IMG/VR virus record: IMGVR_UViG_3300037246_000745
Coordinates: 1-44,625 of that record
Direction: 5' to 3' (one strand)
Origin: a virus
DNA length: 44,625 bases
Shown in pieces: positions 17,488-23,255 of this stretch (its first letter is position 1; every line of letters begins with the position of its first letter). The notes under the pieces are model-generated. The model saw only the letters and a program-made list of their open reading frames with translations, ran no database searches and was not told the DNA's origin. The position numbers and the translations under genes are program-made.

Positions 17488-17622
17488 ATGAAGTTCGATA
17501 CGATGTATACCGTCGTCAAGGGGGTGTGGTACGCCCAGGGGGAGGACGGTGTGGTGGCGGTCTACAAGGGGCCGGGAGAACCCCCTGAGATAAAGAAGAT
17601 GCGTCGTGAGGGGTTGATGTGA
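17488..17622 (+). CDS. 44-residue hypothetical protein in lysis cassette
   Basis: ATG 17488 follows a very strong ribosome binding site (AAGGAGG at 17476-17482). The gene ends at TGA 17620-17622, overlapping the amidase GTG. It is a small basic protein with three strand-like segments (TMYTVVKGVWYA, GVVAVYKG) and a helical end. No family is recognised. It probably serves to couple translation into the endolysin gene. Confidence 0.6.
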   Translation: MKFDTMYTVVKGVWYAQGEDGVVAVYKGPGEPPEIKKMRREGLM

Positions 17623-18257
17623 CCATCGACCTGACCGACCGCTACAACACCTCTGAGTACATGGCGCAGTTTGACCGCCGCGGCAACCGAATCGACTGGA
17701 CCATCGACCGCGAAGAGGAACCGGTCCTCGCGCTGATGATCCACCACACCGCAGGCTGGTACCTCGGCGTCACACTGGACGAAAATTCCACCGAGGAGCA
17801 GGAACGGGCACAGATTGACGAGGTGGCCATAGACCACTTCATACGATTTGACATCGGTCCTGGCTATCACTACTTCGCGTTCCCGTCAGGGCGGCTGTAC
17901 GCGGTGGGGAAGTACGGGACGCACCGAGCCCACACCAAGGGCAAAAACCCCGAGACGCAGAACTGGTGGAACCGCGAATCGATGGCGATCTGTGCGTTCG
18001 GGGATTACCAGAGCAACTTTGTGTCAGTGAAATTGATGCGCGCGATTCATGATGGGATCGATGAGATCACTGCCTACGCTGGGGAGTTGCCACTCTTCGG
18101 TCACCGGGAGGTGCCGGGCAATCCCACCGCCACTCAATGCCCGGGCGACAACCTGATGCTTGCAATCGGAGCTACGCCCCCTCCATCGCCCCCCGATCCG
18201 AATGTCCGTGTGAGAGAATTGCTCAAAGAGGCGCTGGGCCTATTGGGAGATGACTGA
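17619..18257 (+). CDS. N-acetylmuramoyl-L-alanine amidase (endolysin)
   Basis: This 212-residue protein is an Amidase_2/PGRP-like zinc amidase that cleaves the amide bond between muramic acid and L-Ala in peptidoglycan. Visible zinc-site residues are the His pair in MIHHTAGW (42-43), His162 in FGHREV and Cys174 in TQCPGD, with the conserved YHYFAFPSGRLYAVG strand at 83-97. It starts at GTG 17619 (GTGA overlap) and has no signal peptide, so it needs a holin. A Pro-rich linker (185-195) leads to a short helical tail rather than a cell-wall binding domain. Confidence 0.88.
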   Translation: MTIDLTDRYNTSEYMAQFDRRGNRIDWTIDREEEPVLALMIHHTAGWYLGVTLDENSTEEQERAQIDEVAIDHFIRFDIGPGYHYFAFPSGRLYAVGKYGTHRAHTKGKNPETQNWWNRESMAICAFGDYQSNFVSVKLMRAIHDGIDEITAYAGELPLFGHREVPGNPTATQCPGDNLMLAIGATPPPSPPDPNVRVRELLKEALGLLGDD

Positions 18258-18436
18258 TGAAGACGATCGGGTTACGCCTGTGGAGGGAGCCTGTGTTCCT
18301 CGGCACGGCCCTGCTCGCTAGCCTGGGGGCAGTTGCTGCCTTCGGGTTGGGCTGGACTGGTGAGCAGGTCTGGGGCCTCTCTACGGTCATTGCAGCCCTC
18401 ACCGGTGCCGAGCACAAGCGACAGCGCCCGAACTAG
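18257..18436 (+). CDS. Holin-like membrane protein
   Basis: This 59-residue protein starts at ATG 18257, sharing a base with the amidase stop. It has two hydrophobic segments (PVFLGTALLASLGAVAAF, then VWGLSTVIAALTGA) and a basic tail EHKRQRPN, the usual small-holin layout. Its place after the amidase and the preceding XhlA-like gene complete a lysis cassette. The stop codon overlaps a promoter-like sequence for the following RNA. Confidence 0.7.
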   Translation: MKTIGLRLWREPVFLGTALLASLGAVAAFGLGWTGEQVWGLSTVIAALTGAEHKRQRPN

Positions 18437-18450
18437 TGCTAAACTGGCGG

Positions 18451-18560
18451 CACACCGTAGAGCTAGCGGGTCCTCCTACCTCTAGCGCTGCAATCTGCGG
18501 TGTGTGACCCGGTAGTCGAGCACCGCGTACTCACGACGCAAGCTCCTACCGGGTCTTCTG
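18451..18560 (+). ncRNA. Candidate structured small RNA with CCUCCU loop
   Basis: An extended -10 (TGcTAAACT, 18437-18445) would start transcription near 18451. That is the first base of a 7-bp helix CACACCG (18451-18457)/CGGTGTG (18498-18504). An inner helix TAGAG (18458-18462)/CTCTA (18480-18484) presents CCTCCTAC (18472-18479) in its loop, exactly complementary to the GTAGGAGG ribosome binding site at 18667-18674 and nearly so to other RBSs here. A terminator hairpin at 18506-18555 would end it at about 110 nt. The RNA and its pairing role are inferred. Confidence 0.45.
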
Positions 18561-18562
18561 TT
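18506..18562 (+). terminator. Terminator after the lysis cassette
   Basis: A perfect 10-bp inverted repeat, GACCCGGTAG (18506-18515) and CTACCGGGTC (18546-18555), is followed by TTCTGTTATT. The 30-nt loop is long, but the stem is stable and the T-rich tail is right for rho-independent termination. It would end the late operon and/or the preceding small RNA. Confidence 0.65.
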
Positions 18563-18608
18563 ATTCTGAGCGTGTCCTGCTAGGGCACCCGCTGGTTCCC
18601 AGCCAGCC

Positions 18609-18653
18609 AAGGCCCGTCTCGTCTCATACGTGGGGCGCAGGCGGGCCTTTCTG
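18609..18653 (+). terminator. Second rho-independent terminator
   Basis: AAGGCCCG (18609-18616) pairs with CGGGCCTT (18642-18649), followed by TCTG. It lies just upstream of an extended -10 (TGcTAGGGT, 18652-18660) and the zinc-ribbon gene, so it insulates that gene from late transcription. Confidence 0.65.
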
Positions 18654-18674
18654 CTAGGGTGTACCCGTAGGAGG
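18652..18674 (+). promoter_or_regulatory. Extended -10 and strong RBS for zinc-ribbon gene
   Basis: TGcTAGGGT (18652-18660) has the TGnTAnnnT form of an extended -10 and is followed by GTAGGAGG (18667-18674), five bases before ATG 18680. No good -35 is visible; the upstream bases are terminator stem. The same TGcTA core recurs at 18437 and 18966. Confidence 0.4.
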
Positions 18675-18679
18675 CTCAT

Positions 18680-18976
18680 ATGGACAAATGTATTGACTGT
18701 GGCCAACAGCGTGAGCACTTGGTGTTGCGCTGTCCGCCGTGTGAAGATCACATTGAGGACGGGCACGAGCCCCGCGGCTTTGTGATCGTGGGTGAACGCG
18801 AGGATACGAACCGGCGCGGCCAGGGAGAAGACTCTGAGGGTCGGGTAGAATTCTGTCACGGCGCCGGCCCTTACGGGATTCTCTATTCTCGACTGCCCAT
18901 TCCCGTGCGTGAGTTGGCGGCGACACGATTGAGCGCTGCATTGAAAGCGTTGAAACGAGGACTCGTGCTAGACTGA
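18680..18976 (+). CDS. Small zinc-ribbon protein
   Basis: This 98-residue protein has a very strong ribosome binding site. The N-terminus has a four-cysteine zinc ribbon, CIDCG at residues 4-8 and CPPC at 18-21. The remainder is charged, with a basic C-terminal helix (RLSAALKALKRGL). It stands alone between non-coding RNA-like regions. A nucleic-acid binding role is plausible, but no specific function is indicated. Confidence 0.65.
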   Translation: MDKCIDCGQQREHLVLRCPPCEDHIEDGHEPRGFVIVGEREDTNRRGQGEDSEGRVEFCHGAGPYGILYSRLPIPVRELAATRLSAALKALKRGLVLD

Positions 18977-18980
18977 ACCC

Positions 18981-19054
18981 GTGAACGGTCGTGCGTCCAC
19001 ATGCCTGTATAAGCGGCAGCAGGAACCCTCGGTTGAAGAAGCCGGGGGTTTTCT
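18981..19054 (+). ncRNA. Candidate small RNA with its own terminator
   Basis: An extended -10 TGcTAGACT (18966-18974), overlapping the stop of the zinc-ribbon gene, would start a transcript near 18981. A terminator hairpin at 19024-19050 with a TTTTCT tail would end it after about 74 nt. No open frame with a ribosome binding site lies in it. The interval shares an imperfect direct repeat with 19082-19103. The RNA is inferred from the promoter and terminator pair. Confidence 0.4.
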
Positions 19055-19103
19055 GTATGCTCTCCGCATAGCACGACGGTTCATGCCTCTCGTAAGCGGA
19101 CAG
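19000..19103. repeat. Imperfect direct repeat pair (CATGCCT...TAAGCGG..CAG)
   Basis: CATGCCTGTATAAGCGGCAG at 19000-19019 recurs as CATGCCT, four bases, TAAGCGG, then ACAG at 19082-19103. The flanks GAACGGTCGTGC (about 18984-18995) and GCACGACGGTTC (about 19071-19082) form an imperfect inverted repeat. The copies sit either side of the terminator at 19024-19054. This may be duplicated RNA or remnants of tRNA-like sequence; the function is unknown. Confidence 0.45.
19024..19054 (+). terminator. Rho-independent terminator
   Basis: AACCCTCGG (19024-19032) pairs with CCGGGGGTT (19042-19050) over 9 bp with one G-U, around a nine-base loop. TTCT follows, giving a TTTTCT tail. It is compact and well formed. 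Confidence 0.7.
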
Positions 19104-19163
19104 CGAGCGATTGCGGGGCAGACAATGAAGTCCCACGTTCCAGTGGGCACGCGTTGAGTACAT

Positions 19164-19237
19164 GCCAAGATCGTCTAACAACGAGAGGACACCGCCTTTT
19201 CAGGGCGGAAATGCTGGTGCGACCCCGGCTCAAGGCA
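19164..19237 (+). tRNA. tRNA-Glu(UUC)-like gene with imperfect acceptor stem
   Basis: The segment matches the bacterial tRNA-Glu pattern. TCGTCTA opens the D arm (GTC/GAC stem with a GAGAGGAC end). The anticodon arm is CCGCC-TTTTCAG-GGCGG with anticodon TTC. A four-base variable region follows, then a T arm GCTGG-TGCGACC-CCGGC. The acceptor pairs GCCAAGA (19164-19170) with TCAAGGC (19230-19236) but has two A-A mismatches, and the T loop has TGC instead of TTC. The 3' CCA is not encoded. It is either a functional but diverged phage tRNA or a tRNA mimic or decayed tRNA. The ORF that reads through it is spurious. Confidence 0.7.
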
Positions 19238-19524
19238 TCAACGCATCCAGTTCCCACGACACATTGAGTGAGCGTGAGCAGCCGTTCGGCGCTGCGTGTG
19301 CTGGTACATGGGGTGAGCGAGTGGCTTGTTGGTCCTTGTCTCCTCGTTCACCCCTCCCAGCGGCTACAGGGAATGCAGGAGCACGGCCCACTGGCTGTAG
19401 CCACCCCAACACGTACCCGACTCTAGAAACAATTCCGTGGCTCCGGCCCGGGGATGTAGAGGTTAGCGATAGCCTCTTTATGTCCACCGTTCACCAACCC
19501 AGAGATGTCCATAGGAGGTACTGA
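19238..19524 (+). ncRNA. Gene-free, hairpin-rich region downstream of the tRNA
   Basis: No credible protein is encoded here, but strong inverted repeats follow one another: GCAGC/GCTGC (19278-19295); a 12-bp stem GGGGTGAGCGAG (19310-19321)/CTCGTTCACCCC (19343-19354); an 8-bp stem GGCTACAG (19362-19369)/CTGTAGCC (19395-19402); and an 8-bp stem at 19458-19477 capped by a GCGA (GNRA) tetraloop. Such a series suggests a folded RNA, possibly processed together with the tRNA, or a long leader for the gene at 19525. The identity is unknown. Confidence 0.45.
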
Positions 19525-19722
19525 ATGAACGATCAAATGTCACATCTAGTAGATGCGGACTGGGCGCTAGGCGAACTGCGCTACCGCATCGAACCACAGC
19601 ACGCACCAGATCCAAAGGATCACAACTCGTGTCCGCAATGGCTCAAGGAGCGCCCGTCGATGGCTCACTTGATCGCCGAAGCGCAGTTACGAGTGGCGAA
19701 GGCAATGGACCTAGCCGAATGA
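19525..19722 (+). CDS. 65-residue hypothetical protein
   Basis: ATG 19525 follows a strong TAGGAGGT site. It is an acidic, mostly helical protein with His and Trp residues; the last helix (AHLIAEAQLRVAKAMDLAE) is amphipathic. It is the first gene after the structured RNA region and is coupled by ATGA to the next. No family is recognised. Confidence 0.65.
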   Translation: MNDQMSHLVDADWALGELRYRIEPQHAPDPKDHNSCPQWLKERPSMAHLIAEAQLRVAKAMDLAE

Positions 19723-19988
19723 ACCAGAAGCAGATCGACACATGGTGGAGTGCCACCCAGGAACAACTCAGCCTCGAGCGACTGGCCTCGGGGAACCGGA
19801 TGATGGTTGATGGCGCTACCGCGAAGGGCAAGGGCGCAGACATTGAGATCAGAGGCGGGGAGATCCCGATCACCAGCGAGCATGTCGTGCAGTTGATCTC
19901 ACGTGACGAGGAGGGCCGTAGCATGGGGCTGGTGTTCCCTGAGATGCCTGGTCGGGGGACATTCAGCAAGAAAAGGAGGGGAGCATGA
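19719..19988 (+). CDS. 89-residue hypothetical protein
   Basis: It is read from ATG 19719 (ATGA overlap), not from the in-frame start at 19629, which lies inside the previous gene. The N-terminus is Trp/Gln-rich and helical. The C-terminus is very basic (FSKKRRGA) and overlaps the next ribosome binding site. The function is unknown. Confidence 0.6.
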   Translation: MNQKQIDTWWSATQEQLSLERLASGNRMMVDGATAKGKGADIEIRGGEIPITSEHVVQLISRDEEGRSMGLVFPEMPGRGTFSKKRRGA

Positions 19989-20350
19989 CGTTATTTTTGA
20001 CACTGCTAGCGGGGCACTACCTCGCAGATTTTCCTCTTCAGCCGCCGTTTGTTGCGGAGAAGAAAGGGCTTGTGTTCATCGAGTCCATCGGGTTTCATGC
20101 GCTCACGTCCCACGCGGCCATTCACGGCCTCGTGGCTGGCTACATCGCAGGCTCCGAGGCGGGGCTGATTGTCGCGGTGAGTCATTGGCTGATTGACTTC
20201 GGCAAGGCGTGGCAGGGATGGCCTGAGAACTGGCGCATCACCAACGGTGCTAAGTGGGCGGGCAACCCGGGCGCTCGCGGGCTTTACGGCATCAATGTCG
20301 ATCAGTCTCTGCACGTGCTCGTGCTCATCGCCGTGGTTCTCTGGGTGTGA
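19985..20350 (+). CDS. DUF3307-like membrane protein
   Basis: This 121-residue protein follows AAAAGGAGGGG. It shows the signature of DUF3307 integral membrane proteins: HYLADFPLQ near residue 11, a membrane segment with His (IGFHALTSHAAIHGLVAGYI), HWLIDFGK near 67 and DQSLHVLVLIAVVLWV at the C-terminus. The family is common in phages and is of unknown function, possibly a metal-dependent membrane enzyme given the conserved His/Asp. Confidence 0.7.
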   Translation: MTLFLTLLAGHYLADFPLQPPFVAEKKGLVFIESIGFHALTSHAAIHGLVAGYIAGSEAGLIVAVSHWLIDFGKAWQGWPENWRITNGAKWAGNPGARGLYGINVDQSLHVLVLIAVVLWV

Positions 20351-20351
20351 G

Positions 20352-20383
20352 TTGGTGTCGAAGATGTAAGTATCTGCTACCAT
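20352..20383 (+). promoter_or_regulatory. Promoter-like element with a possible leaderless start
   Basis: An extended -10 TGcTACCAT (20375-20383) ends nine bases before ATG 20393, and no ribosome binding site lies between. TTGGTG at 20352-20357 is a poorly spaced -35 candidate (20 bp). Transcription would begin at or next to the start codon, giving a leaderless mRNA. The reading is inferred from spacing. Confidence 0.4.
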
Positions 20384-20392
20384 AAGTCCATC

Positions 20393-20683
20393 ATGGTAGC
20401 GACGCTAGACCGCGCGAAGCTGTGGGATGAGGTCGATGGGCTGGTAGCTCAGTCCCGTCACGATGACCCCGTCCTTGAAGAACGCATCCGCTCAGACCTT
20501 GCGGAGTTGCGATACGTGCAGGGTGAATCCGCACCGAGTCCATCACTGACGATCACAGCAGAAGTGGCAGACCCGAATCATCCTGGGTATTCGGGTGAAT
20601 ACTGTCCCGACTGCGGATCGATGGCACTGGCCCGCGACGGCACCAACCTCCTGTGTCACAACTGCGGTAACGAAGCATCTTGA
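20393..20683 (+). CDS. Zinc-ribbon protein
   Basis: This 96-residue protein has a helical, acidic N-terminus (DRAKLWDEVDGLVAQ). The C-terminal zinc ribbon has CPDCG and CHNCG pairs about residues 70-92, like the ribbons of topoisomerase or transcription-factor tails. No ribosome binding site precedes the start; see the promoter entry. It is probably nucleic-acid binding. Confidence 0.65.
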   Translation: MVATLDRAKLWDEVDGLVAQSRHDDPVLEERIRSDLAELRYVQGESAPSPSLTITAEVADPNHPGYSGEYCPDCGSMALARDGTNLLCHNCGNEAS

Positions 20684-20698
20684 AGCGAAAGAGGTTGC

Positions 20699-20956
20699 GT
20701 GACGGTGACTGACATCCAGTTCTTGATTATGTTTTTCTCCATCATCGCTGGTCCTTGGGTGCTAGCGCTGGTTGTGGTGTTGCTGACGTTACCTCGTTCG
20801 TCTCGCCCAGTCCCTGTTCCAGAGGGGCTTCTTTCGGAGGTGCAAGCGTTGGTGGCTCTTACTCGGGCGTTCGACCCGAAGGACCGGATCACATCCGAAG
20901 ATGCAACTGACGCGATCCTTGTGGTGGTAGCCGCGGCGTATGGTTCTAAGCCTTGA
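20699..20956 (+). CDS. Small membrane-anchored protein
   Basis: This 85-residue protein is read from GTG 20699 behind AAAGAGG. A single strong transmembrane helix (FLIMFFSIIAGPWVLALVVV) lies at the N-terminus. A cytoplasmic helical part follows (PEGLLSEVQALVALTRAFD and SEDATDAILVVVAAAYG). No signal cleavage site is seen. The function is unknown. Confidence 0.65.
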   Translation: MTVTDIQFLIMFFSIIAGPWVLALVVVLLTLPRSSRPVPVPEGLLSEVQALVALTRAFDPKDRITSEDATDAILVVVAAAYGSKP

Positions 20957-21081
20957 GGCTCACGCCCGACGACATCGTTGATCTGTCTCGCTGGTACTTC
21001 ATCCAGTTCGCGACCGTCGAGCGGGCGATGGAGGCGATGGAACGCTACGAGCGCTACATGACACGGCCCAAGGCCGGCTAG
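20953..21081 (+). CDS. 42-residue hypothetical protein
   Basis: TTG 20953 overlaps the previous stop by TTGA, and the TAG at 21079-21081 is followed at once by the next GTG. The peptide is helical, with repeated Met, Glu and Tyr (RAMEAMERYERYMTRPKAG). It is supported by exact packing rather than by homology. Confidence 0.5.
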   Translation: MRLTPDDIVDLSRWYFIQFATVERAMEAMERYERYMTRPKAG

Positions 21082-22149
21082 GTGGCTGAACGCCTCTGTC
21101 TGCTGTGCGAGAAGCCACTGCCGAAGGATTCTCGGGGCAACCGTAAACGACATAAGGATTGCGCGGATGCAGAAATCCGCAACCGGCAACGCAGCAACAA
21201 TCACGAGCCTCGAGAATGCACCATCTGCGGTGATGTGTTCCGCCCCTACAACGGGAGCCATAAGGTCTGCGGCTCCAAGGAGTGCCGCAAGCAGGCGCTG
21301 GCAGAACGCCTCGGCACTACCACCGCGAAGCAGAACGACCGCCTCTACAGCCAGTGGGACCACCGAGAAGACATCGAGGTCAATGATCTTCGCGAAGGTG
21401 CAAGGCTCATAGCGATTTCCGACACCCAGTTCCCATTCGTCGATGAGCCGCTACTGAGAGCCGTGAACCGTTTCATCAAAGACTGGCAGCCGAATGAGAT
21501 CGTCTATCTGGGCGATATTTTTGACTTCTATGAGGTCTCGGCGTTCGACCGGAATCCACACCGCCAATTCACGATGCGGGATGAACTGGATCAAGGTGCC
21601 GACATGATGCGCGAGCACCGGAGGACTTGCCCGAACGCCCGTCAATGGTTCGCGGAAGGGAACCATGAGGAGCGGCTGCAACGCTATCTCGCGAAGAAGG
21701 CCGCGGAGATCGCCGGCCTGGTGCCGAGCCTAGAGGAGATCCTGAAGTTCGACGAGCACGATATTCAATCAGTGCCTTACGGGAAGTTCATCGATTTCCT
21801 CGGCTTCTCCTTCACCCACGGAAACTTTCTCAGCCAGTTCAGCGGGTACACGGCACGAAAGCACCTAGATCGCTACCACGGCTCCGGCGCCAACGGCCAC
21901 ACCCATCGTCTCGGTTCTTACTCCAACACCGACATGCGAGGCCGGGCGCATACCTGGCTAGAGATTGGCTGCCTCTGTCGTAAGGACATGGAATACGTCA
22001 AGGGCGTAGCGAACTGGCAGCAGGGATTTCTCACCGCGAGGATCCATAGGGGCGCGCTGGTCCCGACCCTCGTCCATGTGATCGAGACAGACGATGGTCG
22101 GTTCTTCGAGGCCGGCGGAAACTTCTACGACATCTTCGACCGCGATTGA
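21082..22149 (+). CDS. Zinc-finger - metallophosphoesterase fusion
   Basis: This 355-residue protein starts at GTG 21082. Residues 6-70 hold two zinc-finger-like units (CLLC..., then CTICGD with CGSKEC) resembling those before phage HNH enzymes. Residues 108-280 are a calcineurin-like metallophosphoesterase with DTQ (114-116, in place of the usual DxH), GD (144-145), GNHE (193-196), His246 and GHTHR (272-276). Such enzymes hydrolyse phosphodiesters in nucleotides or DNA. The zinc fingers suggest a nucleic-acid substrate. The Gln in place of the first His may change metal use. Confidence 0.82.
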   Translation: MAERLCLLCEKPLPKDSRGNRKRHKDCADAEIRNRQRSNNHEPRECTICGDVFRPYNGSHKVCGSKECRKQALAERLGTTTAKQNDRLYSQWDHREDIEVNDLREGARLIAISDTQFPFVDEPLLRAVNRFIKDWQPNEIVYLGDIFDFYEVSAFDRNPHRQFTMRDELDQGADMMREHRRTCPNARQWFAEGNHEERLQRYLAKKAAEIAGLVPSLEEILKFDEHDIQSVPYGKFIDFLGFSFTHGNFLSQFSGYTARKHLDRYHGSGANGHTHRLGSYSNTDMRGRAHTWLEIGCLCRKDMEYVKGVANWQQGFLTARIHRGALVPTLVHVIETDDGRFFEAGGNFYDIFDRD

Positions 22150-22174
22150 CATTCCCAGCGCTGTCCCATAACGT
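22146..22174 (+). promoter_or_regulatory. Sigma70-like promoter
   Basis: TTGACA (22146-22151) and TAACGT (22169-22174) are spaced by 17 bp, just past the metallophosphoesterase stop and 21 bases upstream of ATG 22196, which has its own AGGAGGT. Confidence 0.65.
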
Positions 22175-22195
22175 GCCGCGCACAGGAGGTACACG

Positions 22196-22408
22196 ATGGC
22201 AGACGAACGAGTGATTGCGACGGGGCAATGGTTGGGCTCAGGGAATACGGTAGGCCACCTCCAGCAGTTCAAGTACGGGTGGAAGATGTGGGATGGCACG
22301 GGCGCGACCTACCGCCAACCGGACTTCCCTGACGGGCTCAAGACGTGGGACGTGCGCACCGATGGCCGCACAGAAGCGCCGCGAACACCGTGGCCGATGC
22401 GATCATGA
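22196..22408 (+). CDS. 70-residue hypothetical protein
   Basis: It has its own promoter and a strong CAGGAGGT site. The protein is rich in Gly, Trp and Thr with strand-like segments (QFKYGWKMWDG). No motif is recognised. It starts a short operon of three overlapping genes. Confidence 0.6.
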   Translation: MADERVIATGQWLGSGNTVGHLQQFKYGWKMWDGTGATYRQPDFPDGLKTWDVRTDGRTEAPRTPWPMRS

Positions 22409-22596
22409 TCTGCATCCACCACTGGGTCATAGAGGGGCAAGGCAGCGCAGGCACGGGCACCTGTAAGCACTGCGGCGAAGAGAAGACGTTCAACCCCGAC
22501 CCTGACATGAGGGGCGCATACAACTGGAAAGATTCTGCGGTCAGGGGGCAGGCCTACGAGACAACGCGGGGCTTCAAGGCACGAGGCCCCCGGTGA
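22405..22596 (+). CDS. 63-residue zinc-ribbon-like protein
   Basis: ATG 22405 overlaps the previous stop (ATGA). CIHHW at residues 3-7 and CKHCGEEK near 20 give a C/H-rich metal site. The pattern 'C..HW...C..CG..K.F' is common in small phage proteins. The function is unknown. Confidence 0.6.
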   Translation: MICIHHWVIEGQGSAGTGTCKHCGEEKTFNPDPDMRGAYNWKDSAVRGQAYETTRGFKARGPR

Positions 22597-22790
22597 ACGC
22601 TGAACAGGCCGCAGAACAGCTCGAGCATTTCGTCAATGAACTGCGCGCTGGCCGAATGGAAGTGGTGGACGACCACCTGGGCGGCACCAAGTCCAAGCCG
22701 CTCAACATCCAGCGCCCAATCTTCTACGCTCCCGGTGTGCTCACCTTCCAGTGGAAGTACGTCGACGAAACAGGTAGTGATCTCGACTAG
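22593..22790 (+). CDS. 65-residue hypothetical protein
   Basis: GTG 22593 overlaps by GTGA. It is an acidic protein with an N-terminal helix (NAEQAAEQLEHFVNELRAG) followed by strands (GVLTFQWKYVDE). It is the last gene before the operator-promoter at 22792. No family is recognised. Confidence 0.55.
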   Translation: MNAEQAAEQLEHFVNELRAGRMEVVDDHLGGTKSKPLNIQRPIFYAPGVLTFQWKYVDETGSDLD

Positions 22791-22791
22791 C

Positions 22792-22828
22792 GTTGTCATT
22801 TGACAACGGACCAGCGGTGAGCTAGTGT
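22792..22828 (+). promoter_or_regulatory. Promoter with palindromic operator over the -35
   Basis: A perfect palindrome GTTGTCATTTGACAAC (22792-22807, two-base centre) contains the -35 TTGACA (22800-22805). A 17-bp spacer leads to TAGTGT (22823-22828). AGGAGGT follows ahead of ATG 22848. A repressor binding the palindrome would block the promoter driving the annealing protein operon. The phage's own HTH proteins (24287 +, 28134 -) are the obvious candidates, by inference. Confidence 0.7.
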
Positions 22829-22847
22829 CTGTGCCAGGAGGTACGCG

Positions 22848-23255
22848 ATGACGACAGAACGATACATGGCGATCCATGACGGGGCCATCGAATCCATCAA
22901 AAGCATGGAGGCCGCGGCACTGGAGTTGCTGAAGCTCAAGGACGAGCAGCGCCATCTTGAAACCGAGATCACCGCGATTCAATCCGGGGCGCTTTACGAA
23001 TTCGTCAAGGAGTTGGATGGTAAGCGCTCCAATGAGGACGAGCGCGCTGCTGGCCGTGACGGGCTGCTGAAGGACAATGGTACGTATCAGCAGATGGTGC
23101 TCGATGCGGTGGACAAGCGGAACGAGATCGCCGTCACCGAGATCACCGTCAGACGGACTGAGCGGCTCGAGCGGTGGGCGCGGCTGGATGCAGCGTTCAT
23201 GATCGGGCACGACAACAACGAACCAGACTGGCTCAAGACTGCGGGCACGCGATGA
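22848..23255 (+). CDS. Coiled-coil protein, operon leader
   Basis: This 135-residue protein is almost entirely helical and charged (IESIKSMEAAALELLKLKDE, and EITVRRTERLERWARL), with no cysteine cluster. It is coupled by ATGA to the Rad52-like gene and is driven by the operator-promoter. A role as partner or loader of the recombination protein is possible, but this rests only on position. It is similar in style to Gam-like or host-nuclease inhibitor proteins, though no signature is seen. Confidence 0.6.
   Translation: MTTERYMAIHDGAIESIKSMEAAALELLKLKDEQRHLETEITAIQSGALYEFVKELDGKRSNEDERAAGRDGLLKDNGTYQQMVLDAVDKRNEIAVTEITVRRTERLERWARLDAAFMIGHDNNEPDWLKTAGTR

Noticed and set aside
19060-19163. A second tRNA between 19060 and 19163
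   Set aside because: CCCAC-GTTCCA-GTGGG resembles a T arm, but its loop is six bases and no D or anticodon arm fits upstream.
19162-19524. A 120-residue open frame on the + strand
   Set aside because: It reads through the tRNA-Glu-like gene and several strong hairpins, its composition is random-looking (Ser/Pro/Gly/Thr) and it has no ribosome binding site.
22792-22807. LexA/SOS-type operator
   Set aside because: The palindrome lacks the CTGT-N8-ACAG or GAAC-N4-GTTC patterns known for LexA, so a phage repressor site is the simpler reading.
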